From: Rosa chinensis | Taxonomy: Eukaryota > Streptophyta > Magnoliopsida > Rosales > Rosaceae | Assembly (NCBI RefSeq): GCF_002994745.2 | Contig: NC_037088.1 | Span: 49,009,897 to 49,073,896, forward strand | Length of the DNA stretch: 64,000 bases | Direction: 5' to 3' | Shown: positions 11,036-22,311 of the stretch, in pieces | How the letters are laid out: each line of letters begins with the position of its first letter | Numbering within the stretch: the stretch's first letter is position 1 | Made by a program: the position numbers and the translations under genes | Notes under the pieces: generated by a model | What the model saw: the letters and a program-made list of their open reading frames with translations, nothing else | Databases searched by the model: none | Told to the model about the DNA's origin: nothing

Positions 11036-11080
<45 letters not shown>
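11036..11080. repeat. (TA)n microsatellite
   Basis: An uninterrupted AT dinucleotide run of about 45 bp inside the solo LTR. Confidence 0.97.
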
Positions 11081-11082
<2 letters not shown>

Positions 11083-11262
11083 CGTGATATATATATGTGT
11101 ATTGGTGGAATCTGTGTGATGAGTTTGATGATTGCTATATGGGCGATGACTGATGAAATTGTGTATTGAGTTGTGATTGTAGGATATCATGTGTTGAGAT
11201 ACCATGAGTCTAGTATGACCGTCTTAAGTGAGATTTAAGATATGATAGCTTGTCTAGGAATA

Positions 11263-11935
11263 TCTGTGTGATGAATTGATGATATCAGTATAGTGAATCT
11301 TTGTGATGATTGTCATGTAAAGCTTGTGTAGAAATATCTGTGTAGCTTGTGTAGGGATATCTGTGTGATGACCAGTGATATCTGTGTGATGATTAATTAG
11401 TTGGATGATTGATATCTGTGTGATGACTAGTGATATCTGTGTGATGATTAGTTGGATGATCGCTATCCGTGTGATGACCGGCGATATCTGTGTGATGATT
11501 AGTTGGATGATCACTATCCGTGTGATGACCGGCGATATCTGTGTGATGATTAGTTGAATGATCGCTATCTGTGTGATGACCGGAGATATCTGTGTGATGA
11601 TTAGTTGGATGATCGCTATCTGTGTGATGACTGGTGATATTTGTGTGATGATTAGTTGGATGATCGCTATCTGTGTGATGACCAGCGAGATCTGTGTGAT
11701 GATTAGTTAGATGATCGTTATCCGTGTGATGACCCGCGATATATGTGTGATGATTAGTTGGATGATCGATATCTGTGTGATGACTGGCAATATCTGTGTG
11801 ATGATTAGTTGGATGATCGCTATCTGTGTGATGACTGGCGATATCTGTGTGATGATTAGTTAGATGATCGCTATCTGTGTGATGATCAGTAGGATGATGG
11901 CTATCTGTGTGATAATCAGTGTGATGACAGCTCGG
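11263..11935. repeat. 51-bp tandem repeat array
   Basis: About twelve copies of a 51-bp unit built from two half-units, each carrying ATCTGTGTGATGA: one followed by CCGGCGAT, the other by TTAGTTGGATGATCGCT. Exact spacing is visible between 11,461 and 11,512. The first copies are less regular. It lies in the solo LTR. The open minus-strand frame 11,254-11,514 is only the repeat read through. Confidence 0.95.
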
Positions 11936-13316
11936 TAGTGGAGTTGAATTGTTATTAAGTTAACAAAGATCGAGAGGACTGTTGTGATGGTCGGGGCTAC
12001 TTACAGACGTCAGAGTGTAGGATTACTATGATTTGAATTGCTTGACTTAATGTGACCACCTGAACTAAATTATATGAAGGGGTTACCATGACTTGTTTTG
12101 CTTGTTTTGAATTGTGATTGCCTTGTTTTCTTCTTGATTTGATTGATTGATGGTTTGATTTATCTTGAAAACCCTAGTGGTGACGATTGTGCTTTGTGTG
12201 AGGATAGGAAGGTGATTCATTGTTTTCACCTTGATGTCATGATAATGACAAGGTTTCCAGTGGGAAGGAAATGAATGTAATCCTTGTGACTCACCGTTGT
12301 ACGTCAAGGGATTTTCAAACATTATCTAAGGAGGTTTTGTTTGACGGGGAATTTGTGTAATGAGATGCTATGTTGAGAATCTGAGCATGTAGTTTAGTCT
12401 CGAGTTGACCTACGTAAGCATGAGATGGAAAAGTGAAGCAGATGGCTGTAGGTGTGAGATGTATGCTTATCATTGTTTAGGTTAGGGTGACTTAAGAAAT
12501 GTGTTTTGCTTTGTGGTTTTGAGTTTACTCATACGGGCTTGCAAAAGCTTACCGGGTTTGTTGTGTAGCAACCTGGTACACCATTCCAACGGTGTAGGGG
12601 TTATTTCTGCAAGTCAGGTTCATCGTGGCTGATGTTGAGGTAGCGTGCTTTTAGCTTAACGGTAAGAAGTCAATTTTGTGACTTTACCGTTATAAAGACT
12701 TCCGCTTGTGGTGAGCTTTGAGGAGCATTTACGTTTTATTTTGTTGTTGACAATTTAATTTGTAAGCTCGTGTATTATGTGACTCTGTAGAGCGAGTCAA
12801 TATTGAAATTGTGGGTTCAGGGCATCAATATGTACTTAGGTTAAAAGGGAATAAGTTTCTAAGTATTTTGTATTGATGGCTGAACGTTTCATGCATATAT
12901 AATTATGAGGTTATATATAGATTTTTATTATGTATAAAATCAGGGCGTGACAATATTAATTTTGTAAATCCTCAATAATCACAGGAAGCATATTTCAATA
13001 AATCTCGATAAATCAAATACTCAAATATTATCAACATACCAGTAAATATAATGGAGGAGGTTTCGATAAATGAATAATTAAAGGAAATCTAATCATAAAA
13101 TCATATACTAAATCTCAACCGGAACATAATAAAATAAATCAAATACTGCAAATATAATTATTTAAAATCAAATGTCCACCCACAACGAATTGACTAAAGC
13201 CGTTGTCTAGTGGAATCCTCCTATATTAAGCTCTACTCAACCTCCTACGAAACGTCTGTCCAACTCCACGTATTCCAATTCAGATCCTTTAATGAAAAAT
13301 AAAACCAATAAATAAT

Positions 13317-13380
13317 CGATTAAGAAATAAATATCCAATCTTTAATGACGATTAAGAAATAAATATCCAATCTTTAATGA
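13317..13380. repeat. Short tandem duplication (32 bp x2)
   Basis: The 31-mer beginning GATTAAGAAATAAATATCC occurs twice, 32 bp apart, inside the host LTR. Confidence 0.85.
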
Positions 13381-13784
13381 AACCTCATACTTCGAGTCCT
13401 TTCCTAAATAGCCGATCATTAATCAACGAGCCACGATTAGTTTCTATCGTTCACTTACAAGCACAAATCTTATTTCATAAATAACATACGTCCTTGGACT
13501 CTATTGGTAATCCGTTTACCACACGTCTCTTAAGAGACGTCATGTCCAAAATCCTTTTAACTATTTGGTCATATAATCGAGCATCCTTCCTCTTTGATTA
13601 ATCCCTCTCCACATTCGTGCAGATTAGTGGTTTTTGCAAAATAACTATCAAGTCCTCACCAATTATCCACAATCACCAATCCTTGATAATTCTGCTTTTA
13701 CAATAATTATCGATATATAGTAGCATTAGAGTATTTCGATCAGTAGCTTGTTCCGCGAGCCTTCACTATGCCAAAAAGTGCATC

Positions 13785-14350
13785 AGACGACAGAACAGTT
13801 CTGTCGTCTGAACGAACAAAAATGTGTCGTCTAGTACGGTGTCGTCTCTTGGGGGCATCAGACGACAGAAGTGTTCTGTCGTCTGATTTTTCAGACGACA
13901 TAAAAAAATAAAAGTCTTGTGTCGTCTGATGAGTTTTGCATTTTGGGAACATTGTGATCTGTTTCTTTAAAAGCATTCAAACAACAGTTTTGTATTGTCT
14001 GATAAACAAAACAACCACAGTATTTTTTAAATACTATTGTGTGAAGCATATTTGCAAGACTTATTTGTGTGGTCTGAATGCCCTTAAATAAGAAATATGA
14101 AGACTCTTGTGTAGTGTCTTCTCTCATACAACAGCATTTAAAGGTTGTGCTAATTTACTTTAAACGACAATTATATGTGGTCGTAAAGAGCATCAGATAA
14201 CAATTAAGTGTCGTTCTAGGGTACATACATACGACACTTAAGTGTTGTGTGAAAGGTCTTTTATGAGGTCTTTTTATATTGTCTGTGATTGATTCCAACC
14301 ATACTTATTTGTTGTTATTATACGTTTTAGCCAACATTTTTGTCTAACTT
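13785..14350. repeat. CACTA left subterminal repeat field
   Basis: More than ten direct and inverted copies of GTCGTCTG and diverged forms (TTGTCTG, TGTCGTT) lie within 570 bp of the left end. In En/Spm elements such repeats bind the accessory transposase. The mirrored field is at about 21,670-21,960. Confidence 0.85.
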
Positions 14351-14384
14351 ATGTTGTTGTTTTGCCCTTTAGACTACAATTTTC

Positions 14385-14600
14385 TGTCGTCCCAATGCCA
14401 AAAAGATAATAGACTTCTATTTGATTTTTGTGTTGTTTTTGTTTAGCTGCAACCACACATTTTGGTGTGCTTTTGTTGGAGCTTGCAATTTTCTATTGTA
14501 CCAATGCCAAAAGGACAATAGAATTCCAATTGGGTTTTGTGTTGTTTTTGTGCAACTGCAACCACACATTTTGGTGTGCTTTTGTTGTAGCTTGCAATTT
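14385..14600. repeat. ~109-bp tandem duplication in the CACTA arm
   Basis: Two adjacent copies share CTGCAACCACACATTTTGGT and TGTGCTTTTGTTG(G/T)AGCTTGC, about 109 bp apart. The open frames on both strands at 14,417-14,660 arise from this duplication. Confidence 0.8.
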
Positions 14601-14865
14601 GAGATAACACATATTAGTAGTTCCCTGTTACAATTGGTATGCATGCATTCTGGAAATTAAAATTGCCCATTCATGAAAGTATGAAACCCACATCCAAAAT
14701 CATTCATTGCAATTTCTATTAATCCACCATTGTCTTATGTACACAACCTAATCATGAGCATCGATCAGTTCAAAATGTCCCATATCTACTAATCTGAATC
14801 TGCAGACAAGTCCAAATGCTTAATGAATGAAGAATCTAGTAGACACAAGTTAATAAAGGAACTAC

Positions 14866-14982
14866 CTAGCTACACTGCTGTACCAGTTTCACAATCTGAT
14901 CATGAATTGAATCACCCGAATCATAGAAGTGGTCATAGAAAACGGAAGGTATTCCAGGCTGCGTGAGTATATATGCATAACC
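14866..14982 (-). pseudogene. Captured alpha-amylase exon fragment
   Basis: The minus-strand codons after an acceptor (CTGCAG|GGTTAT) read [20 protein letters not shown] and continue [13 protein letters not shown]. This is the conserved C-terminal catalytic-barrel segment of plant alpha-amylases, where the usual form is HPG and FYDWG. His-to-Gln and Trp-to-Ser changes are present. The exon's natural donor (CTG|GTACAG) follows KL; read through, it meets a stop four codons on. Only this one exon of the source gene is present, inside a CACTA element, so it is a captured fragment. It would be the 3' end of any minus-strand transcript. Confidence 0.85.
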
Positions 14983-14999
14983 CTGCAGATAATATGCAC

Positions 15000-16480
15000 A
15001 TAGAATGAAGTTATATTTGCTAGTGCTTTTAGTACATTTATGTCTAGATAACTATCACATACTCTGAGCTATTGATGTTATTAAAGAGCTTCTTTACCTC
15101 CATCTTTGATAGATTCTAGGGCATCAAACTATGAGTTAGTATAGCCACACTAAATATAATTAGATAAACTTTCACACGTGTAGTTTCAGTAAAAGGAAAT
15201 AACTGAGGTGATGCTATAGACAAAACACCACCTAAGCAAAACAAAAAAAAACCCAGCAGGTTCTGACAAAAATGACTCTTTAAACTCAAGAGTCAGTACT
15301 AACCAAAACCAAAACTAAATAGCAGACTCCAACGAACATAACCAAAACCAAAAATAGTTTCAGCAAACTACACCTAACAACCAAAACAAAGCACAAAAAT
15401 CTACTAATTGCAGCGAACTTCAACAAACATAACCAAAACCAAAAACAATTTCAAACAAGTACAGCCAAATGGTACGTAAAAAGAAACTCAGACAAGTTAC
15501 AGACATATAAAAGACATAAAGTTAGGGAAGAACCAGTATTTTCAGAAGACATAACCACATCTCAATAAGCTCCACTAACACCTCATAAGACTAAAATCTA
15601 AGATACCTGTATTCAAAATCATGTGCCTCTAGGGTAGAACCATATGCATGTAGTGAAAATTAAGGCCAGCATGGTATAACTAAGGTAGAAATGTATAGTT
15701 TTACTGATCAGTTAATAAAGTGGGTGGAAAATAAATTACCATTTGAATGGAAAAGAAGTTGGGGATCAGCCTGCTCATTCTAGGATGTTCCACAAATGTC
15801 GTTAGTTAACCATGAGATGGCTGAACCCTCACAGTTGCTAGAACTCGGCCCTCATCTGTAAAGAGAACAATACAAGTAAAAGAAAAGCTGAATTACCTAA
15901 ATTGTCTTCGATTTCTGAAGACAATTCCATTTTCCTTAAAGCCTAAATAAGCTGCAGTTGCTACACAAGTCAAAACTAACATAGCCTAACATGCCTTTTA
16001 CAATTACAAGTGCTTATCTGAAGGTTTTGAGGTACTATAGGAATTACTAAGTAAATCTAGGGGAAGATGGATGATAGAAAGACCAAAAAGAATGCTGAAA
16101 GCTAGCTCATTTCCGAGGTTATCTAAAACCAAAAAGCTAAGCTACCATCACCAATACAGGTTTACTAATTTGCTTCCTGTCACAACCCTTTTCAGTGAAA
16201 ACTTCATATTGCATAACTAAACCCATAAACATTTGCATTTGTGGAGGTAAAACAGCAATACCCGAATTAGTACTTTAAGGCTGGTAATTGACTTGAAGAA
16301 TTAGACAAAAAATCCCAACTTCTGATCAACTATGTAAATCTAGTTCATCATATAATGACACTATATACCAAATCTTTTTTATATTACTTGCAACCGTATC
16401 GTTGTTTGTCTTCCTCTTCCAGTGAACTAATCATAAACTCTAATCATAAATTTAGATGCATAGCTTAGTTGGATGATCAA
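15000..16480 (-). other. CACTA interior, mainly intron-like
   Basis: AT-rich sequence between the amylase and topoisomerase fragments. One possible minus-strand exon at about 15,760-15,870 reads DEGRVLATVRVQPSHG and then a stop. I do not recognise it. Nothing else is supported. Confidence 0.4.
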
Positions 16481-16488
16481 TAGCAAAC

Positions 16489-16563
16489 CTGTTGTCCAAC
16501 AGCATATGTTGGTAGCAGTGAACCTCCCCATGATTCAAAGCGATACACATCTAAGTAATTTTT
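16489..16563 (-). pseudogene. Captured DNA topoisomerase 3-alpha exon
   Basis: This is a 25-codon exon with clean borders (ATCAG|AAAAAT ... CAACAG|GTTTGC) reading [14 protein letters not shown] and continuing [11 protein letters not shown]. The NYLDVY...WGG...LPTY..GQQ pattern is that of eukaryotic topoisomerase III alpha, just before the LLSEADL-type segment. No other TOP3 exon was recognised nearby. Spliced to the preceding exon at 16,782-16,822 it would be out of frame and stop at once, so it does not extend the coiled-coil reading frame. The identification rests on motif memory and should be confirmed by alignment. Confidence 0.7.
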
Positions 16564-16781
16564 CTGATACAAAAGCAGTAGCAATGGTTCAGATAAAATT
16601 TCAAACACTACAATTATTTACCAACCACATAAACATTATATGTAGTATGTAGTGTCAGCCCCTCACAATTATTTCCCTGCTTTCTTTCATCCAAAACTCT
16701 CACAAAATCGATAACACAAATCACAATTGAATTCCATACAACCAAATCTAAATAACAGAGAAATAAGTTGAAAAAATTCAC

Positions 16782-19700
16782 CTCAGGAACACTTTCAGCT
16801 GCTTCAAAAAAGCTTTCCCTATCTGAAACCCAATAACACTGTCAGTGAGTATAAAATCCTAACAAATTTGGAGAACCAAACCAAATAGTACTAAACATTA
16901 AAATGTGAATAAAATCAAAGTAAAAACTTAAGATTTCAGAGTTTTCCATTCAAAACGATGAACTTAAGCATTTACTAAACAATACTAAAATAAATAAAAA
17001 TTCATGTTTGTTGACAAACATATGAATTTGAAGTTTGCTGACAATTTAGTAAAAGATGGAGCTTTACCATATTGTTAATAGAAGAACTCGGATAGAATCA
17101 AAGGTACATGCAATTAAACAAAATATTATGATGGACACATGCCACCAACAATAAGATTAATTATCAAAAGTATGATGAAAATTTGAAATGTAAGGTGCAA
17201 AACTATCATGATTAAATTTAAAAAGAACATATATATGAAAACCTTCAACTGAATACACCAAATACTAAAGCAAGTAAATATCATCTTATTAAATTTTGAT
17301 TTACAGATATAACTATATAAGGGTACTCATGCGGTGCAACTTTTTATTTAAGATTTCCTTTAACTCATATAGCTTATCCATGACTTACAATGTATCTGTA
17401 AAAGAAAGAGTTCCTTAATACGACAAATATCTTTAATTATAGGCATACCTTCTCAAGTCGGCTTACTTCATTAGCTTTAGCTACACGAAAATTAAGTGCT
17501 TCTTCTTTTTGAAATCTGCTTGAAGTATTGAAGAAAAGAATAAAACCAGATTTATCAAAGTCAAACAAAATCCAGACTCGGTGTTTTAGTATGGCCAAAA
17601 TTTTCACATTACCCATACCAGAGAGCAACTAATCAAATATCTTATTGAAGATGCACATCCTCGCATGCACCAAATGTATTGAACTGAAGTGCACTATCTC
17701 TATCCCTTTATACTTAAATGAAATATAACTGATAAATGTACTCAACACCATATTTGATAGAAGAATCCTATAAATTAATCTTCCCTTTAAAGTTCATCTA
17801 AATATGCACATCTGTTTTCTCAAATAAATAAAGTAATAAAAATTATGCTGACTCATTTGAACTTAATGCTCTTGGCAGACCAAAAACAAAAAAAACAAAA
17901 GAAAACCTAATACTCTTGGACACACATTTATCTTCTCAAAGACATGGAAACCTATACACATAAACTAGAGTAGATAGATATTGTCCCAAAAAAACAGAAA
18001 AAAGAACTAGACCAAATAGATACAGGCAATATGTTTTAAAAGGCCGTTTCAAACCTATGGTCCAAAATGCGCTTTTCTGCTTGTGAGGTGGAATTAGCAA
18101 GAGATTCTGATAATACTTTCAATTTTTCGACCTGCAATTTAAAAGAGGAGAGTTCAATAGTAATATGGAAAAAGAAGATTGTTCATTATTAACTACGCAC
18201 ATGCAGTGCCCCTCAGAGGAATCACTCAGTTTCCAGATAAATGAAAAGTATGGCGTTTAGATTAACTATTATAGTATAATTCAAATTTTGTGTCTTAATA
18301 TTTGCCTATTTGGTACTATTTTTATCCATTGCAACCAAGAAATGCTTGTTCTAGTGCCCTTTTACTGGATAGCTGAAATGACATCAAATTGGGACCTTTT
18401 CAGTGTGCAACTCAGGTGAGTCCCCATTGTTCAAGGATTTCTTCTTTAGTAACAGAGACTCCAACCTGGAACATAGTTGAATTTCTACGAGTGCTGCTTT
18501 TAAATTCTGCAAGGAAATTAGAGCTTTCAGTTTTGATGAGTCACAACTTCTTTAGTTATATAAAGAAATAAATTTATATCAACACAACTGTATCAGGTAC
18601 AAGTATCACTAATGGTCAGGTTCAACTGCCTGAACCGTACAGGTAGTTTAGCACAACTGAAACATACTGAACCCAAAGAGTCCATTAACTTTTTTTCCTT
18701 CCTTGAAAATTTAACTGAGACCATGTTTGAGAAAACTGATTGAACATGGTCCACTATTCAAACAAAAGGACCAACAGAAGTGCTTAGTTGTGAATAAAGA
18801 GATAAAATACAGCAAGCGAAAATGTATGTTGTGCCTTTTGCTGTGATAAATGGGAGCACCTAATATTAAATGGTTATTACAGAGGCATAGAAAAATTGGA
18901 AGACAAATTAGAACAAGCATGCACACAGAAATCGGGTGCCTTACTAAAATGGAAATTCAGTTGGATCATGTATAAAAATTATCTTAAACAACATTTGTGC
19001 AGTACGGATCTGTTTATATGGATTTTATGCTCATTTGCCTATGCAGGAAAATCAAGTATACCTCTACCGTTGCATCTTTTGCTGTCTCCGATGAATTGTT
19101 ACAACTTCCACTTAAAGGCTGCTGCAGTGTCATCAGTTTATCAAGTTCCTCCCTTATGCTGCAGGCTTCAGCATCTATTCTGAGGGCATAAGGTCATAAA
19201 ACCACGAGCAAAAAGATTAGGCGAAAGGTTGAACAGAGCATATACCGCACTCAAATATCAATGCAGACCATTTAAGAATCAAAACATGTAGCTGGAAATG
19301 TCAAGCATTCATTAAAATGAGGTCAAATAGAGTATATCCAAACAAAGTTATTGATATACAATATATTCCATACTGAAGAACATAATAGTTAAACAGAGAA
19401 AAAGGCAAACCAAGAAATTAGAGGTCTGGAAAGAGAATTGTGAGTTATTATACTAAGAATTGATAATCTAAAACACGAATCAGTTACATTCCTACACACA
19501 GTGCTGGGAGTTTCATTAATAGATTCCAAGTTATTGTGAAAATCATACTAAACTAGTTTGGACTTTCATATTCATAAGCCTGAATTCCCACATTCACCCA
19601 CCAACACTACTTGAAGTTTCATCAATAAAAAGCATGAATTCCCAAAAACATGGACATGCACACTACTTGGAGTTTCATCAATAAAGTCCAGAAAATTATG

Positions 19701-21010
19701 AAACCATACTTAACAACTTCAGAGTTCCATCAGTCCAAAGCATGAACTCCCATGCATACCCATACAGAGAGCAGCATATATACATACTCATGAAAGTATA
19801 ATGCTGGTTCATTAGAATCCAAACATGAAATAGTCACTTCAATATGTAAAAACTACCACTGCATATAGAGAAACAAATTTGACTTCTCTAGCCATAAACA
19901 AGATAACAGAGCAGTTATTTCCATTCAGAATATAATTTAGTGCACTAAACATTTAGCTACAATGATGGAGAAATGATGAAATATTTTCATCTGCTGTAAT
20001 GTAAAACTGAAAAATATAACAGTCATGCAGCAAAAGAAAGTTTTATTCCATATGGAAGATGGCAATTCAATCTACGGAGAAAGAAACAGAGTTTTTTCTG
20101 GGGCCTGGGAACTTAAGCCTTCAAATGATGATATGAATACGTAACTCATGATCCTTGAATATATAGAATATAACTTTTGGATCGAGACTTGAAAATCTCA
20201 AGAACAAAATAGCCTGTAGCTCCATTACTAAAAGAACCAGACAATTGCATCACACTAGCAAACTTATTAGTCCCAACAGCTCGAGTACATGTCAGGTCTT
20301 GAGCTTTATAGAGCCCTGACTCAAAACTGAAAATATAGGGCACGCCCTCTTTAATATTGTTATGTATAGAGGCATAGTCTTTAATTGTCCTCATGTAAAT
20401 GCATGCTGAACTGATCCAGTAATCATATTATTGCCCCCAAACTCTATTTGATGAATGACTAAACCCATTGAAGCTTTAATTCAATTGAAAGAAGAGGTTT
20501 ATAGTGGATCATATAGATAATATGGAGAAAAAAGCCACAGATAATGATTGATGATGCGAACCCAATCCTCAAGAAATACTCACACTCAGCCCAAACCCAT
20601 CAAATACCCATCTCAATTCTTAACTTTCCGTAAACCAATATCAAGACAGATATGAAAATATAGAGACTCAAACCCAGTTATGCAGTGCTGCTAAAACTAA
20701 AACTAAAACGAAACTAAACAATGGAAAGCAAACCCATTACAGAAACTATAGATAGTTAAAACTCTGTTTTGATCAATAGCAATACACACGAACCCTCAAA
20801 CACAACCCAGAAAACCCAGACTAATCGCATCAAAATTGATAAAGAAAAGCATGGGAAGAATTGAAGAACTTTCAAGTATAATAAACAAATAACCATAGAT
20901 CGCCCAAATTAGTGATCGAAAAATGAAAAACTCAACCATAGAACCCTAGATTCACAGTGTAAGTGAATAAAATTGTACCTTGATTTGGCCAGAGAAAAAA
21001 CCAATGAGCA
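16782..21010 (-). pseudogene. Captured coiled-coil gene fragment, five exons in frame
   Basis: Minus-strand exons: about 21,010-20,979 (ending SLVFSLAKS), 19,179-19,062 (IDAEACSIREELDKL...), 18,131-18,055 (VEKLKVLSESLANSTSQAEK...), 17,515-17,449 (FQKEEALNFRVAKANEVSRL...) and 16,822-16,782. All have GT-AG borders. The split codons match at each junction (phases 2/1, 0/0, 2/1, 0/0), so the frame is preserved through five exons. The product is rich in Glu, Lys, Leu and Ala with heptad-like spacing, consistent with a coiled coil. I do not recognise the gene. No ATG is in frame in the first exon (a stop lies just upstream), so both ends of the source gene are missing. Preserved frames suggest recent capture or selection; which one is undecided. 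Confidence 0.6.
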
Positions 21011-21029
21011 AGACGGCCAAAGTTCTCAA

Positions 21030-21640
21030 CTTTCTCCAAAGGCTCCATGGACGGAGTTCTCAGGAAGCATCTCAAGGCCGTGGCGGCAACAGACTATTCA
21101 ACTTGGCCGCTGGCGAAGGCTTCGAATCCAAGGCCATATAGAGGAGATCTGAAGGCGGAGACTCGTTCTCCTTGGCGGCTATATGCTTTCACGGAGGCTT
21201 GCCAGACCCTACTGGGGCGGCTCCATCGTCTCCCGTAAGAAATTGTGGCGCAGATAGACTTCATCTCCGTCAATTTCAGAGAGAGACGGAGAGGATTGTA
21301 GAGAGAGAATGTGAGATTCGGAGACACAGACAGAGGGAGAGGGAGAGGGAGAGGGAGAGTAGGGTTTGGAAAGACAAGGGAGCGAGAGAGAAGGAGAAGA
21401 GAGTTGGTAGATCTTCTACTGAAGTGGCCAGATTTGATAGAAATATGATGAAGAAGTTCAATCTTAGCCAACAAAGAATCGAGAGAGTGAGAATCGAGAT
21501 CTGAGAGAGCTGAGTGAGAAGGAGAGAGGGCTCGTGTTTGAGTTTTCCTCACGGTTTCTAGGTCGAGCTGAGAGAGCCCGAGTGAGAAGGAGAGAGAATG
21601 AGTGAAGGGTCGAGGTCGATCTCTACAAGCACAGGTCAAA
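21030..21640 (-). promoter_or_regulatory. Probable 5' region of the CACTA minus-strand transcript
   Basis: GC-richer than the rest of the element, with a CT-rich run on the minus strand (the GAGAGGGAGAGGG run at about 21,331-21,358 on the plus strand), leading into the first captured exon. It holds long open frames on both strands (for example 21,094-21,639) made of Ser/Leu/Arg-rich low-complexity sequence, which I read as an untranslated leader. Beyond it lies the subterminal repeat field that in En/Spm elements contains the promoter. Confidence 0.4.
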
Positions 21641-21669
21641 ATAATTAGAAAATTTTAAAAGAAGCTCCA

Positions 21670-21960
21670 CACTCGGACAACATTTAAATGTTGTCTGAAT
21701 GTCACAATATTTTCTAGTCAACTAGGGCTTGGTTATTTGAGAGGGAAAAGTACCAAATCAATTTTTGGATATCCCTCCAAATTTGAGATAGGAAATCACC
21801 ACCTTCTACAACTACACAAATGTGTTGTCTGAATGCTCACCATTTTTCCAAATTAAACCAGTATGGTTTTAGTGTATATTCAGATGACAGAAAAAAAAAT
21901 TATGTCGTCTGAAAAACTCAGACGACATAAAACAAAACTTATGTCGTCTGAAGTGTGTCG
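21670..21960. repeat. CACTA right subterminal repeat field
   Basis: Copies of TTGTCTGAATG, CAGACGACAT and GTCGTCTGAA occur in both orientations just inside the right terminal repeat, mirroring 13,785-14,350. Confidence 0.8.
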
Positions 21961-22110
21961 TCTGATGCACTTTTTGGCATAGTGCTTAATTGAAAACGTC
22001 CAAGACCTTTAGTTGATTCATTTCCATTTATGTTTAAGGACCAAACTATCAATTACCAGTTACAGTGCATAACCTTATCAAACCATTACTCACTTCATTT
22101 CTTACCCTTA

Positions 22111-22311
22111 GGCCATGTTTGGTTGGTGGAAAGGAAATAAATCATTTTTCTTTCCATTGGAAAAGTGAATCCTGAGGGGGAGGGGAGGAACCAATTTCCT
22201 CTACTTTTTCCTTTCATTTGGGAACCAACTTCCTTTCCTTGACTGTCCCAAACGCAGGAAAGGAAACATTTTCCTTTCCCAATGCCCAGATTCTGGGAAA
22301 CAAATATGGCC
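22111..22311. mobile_element. Tourist-like (PIF/Harbinger) MITE
   Basis: The 201-bp element begins GGCCATGTTTGGTTGGTGG and ends in the mirrored form (GAAACAAATATGGCC), with the target duplication TTA on both sides. A GGCCNTGTTTGG terminus with TTA is the Tourist signature. The inside is a loose inverted repeat of TTTCCTTTCC-type tracts. The overlapping minus frame 22,095-22,406 is incidental. Confidence 0.9.

Larger units (their letters stand above)
9602..12952 (+). mobile_element. Solo LTR (3.35 kb), Gypsy-like non-autonomous family
   Basis: It starts TGTGATGCCTTGAAAATTCG and ends CAGGGCGTGACA (TG...CA) and is flanked by a perfect 5-bp TSD ATATT (9,597-9,601 and 12,953-12,957). There is no PBS, polypurine tract or second LTR inside, so this is a solo LTR left by recombination. 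It has a TATA box (TATAAATAGG, 9,901-9,910) about 300 bp in, a CT-rich then GC-rich leader, a long (TA)n run and a 51-bp tandem array. It belongs to the same broad family as the two solo LTRs at 34,217-40,770. Assignment to Gypsy rests on LTR style only. Confidence 0.88.
13764..21984 (-). mobile_element. CACTA transposon carrying host gene fragments
   Basis: The ends are perfect inverted repeats of at least 28 bp (CACTATGCCAAAAAGTGCAT... at the left, mirrored at 21,957-21,984), flanked by the 3-bp TSD CTT (13,761-13,763 and 21,985-21,987). Dense subterminal TCGTCTG/CAGACGA repeats on both sides are typical of En/Spm elements. The 8,221-bp body shows no recognisable TNPD-type transposase. Instead its minus strand holds exons of at least three unrelated host genes (coiled-coil protein, topoisomerase 3-alpha, alpha-amylase), annotated separately. 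It is non-autonomous and of the gene-capturing kind. The host site is the minus-strand LTR at 8.5-24.1 kb. Confidence 0.92.

Noticed and set aside
11254..11514. 86-codon frame rich in Ile/Thr/Gln
   Set aside because: Translation of the 51-bp tandem array on the minus strand.
21094..21639. 181-codon minus-strand open frame
   Set aside because: Ser/Leu/Arg-rich low-complexity product, with equally long frames on the other strand; best read as a transcript leader within the CACTA element.
13764..21984. Autonomous En/Spm transposase
   Set aside because: Looked for a TNPD-type long frame on both strands; none is present, and the exons belong to host gene families.
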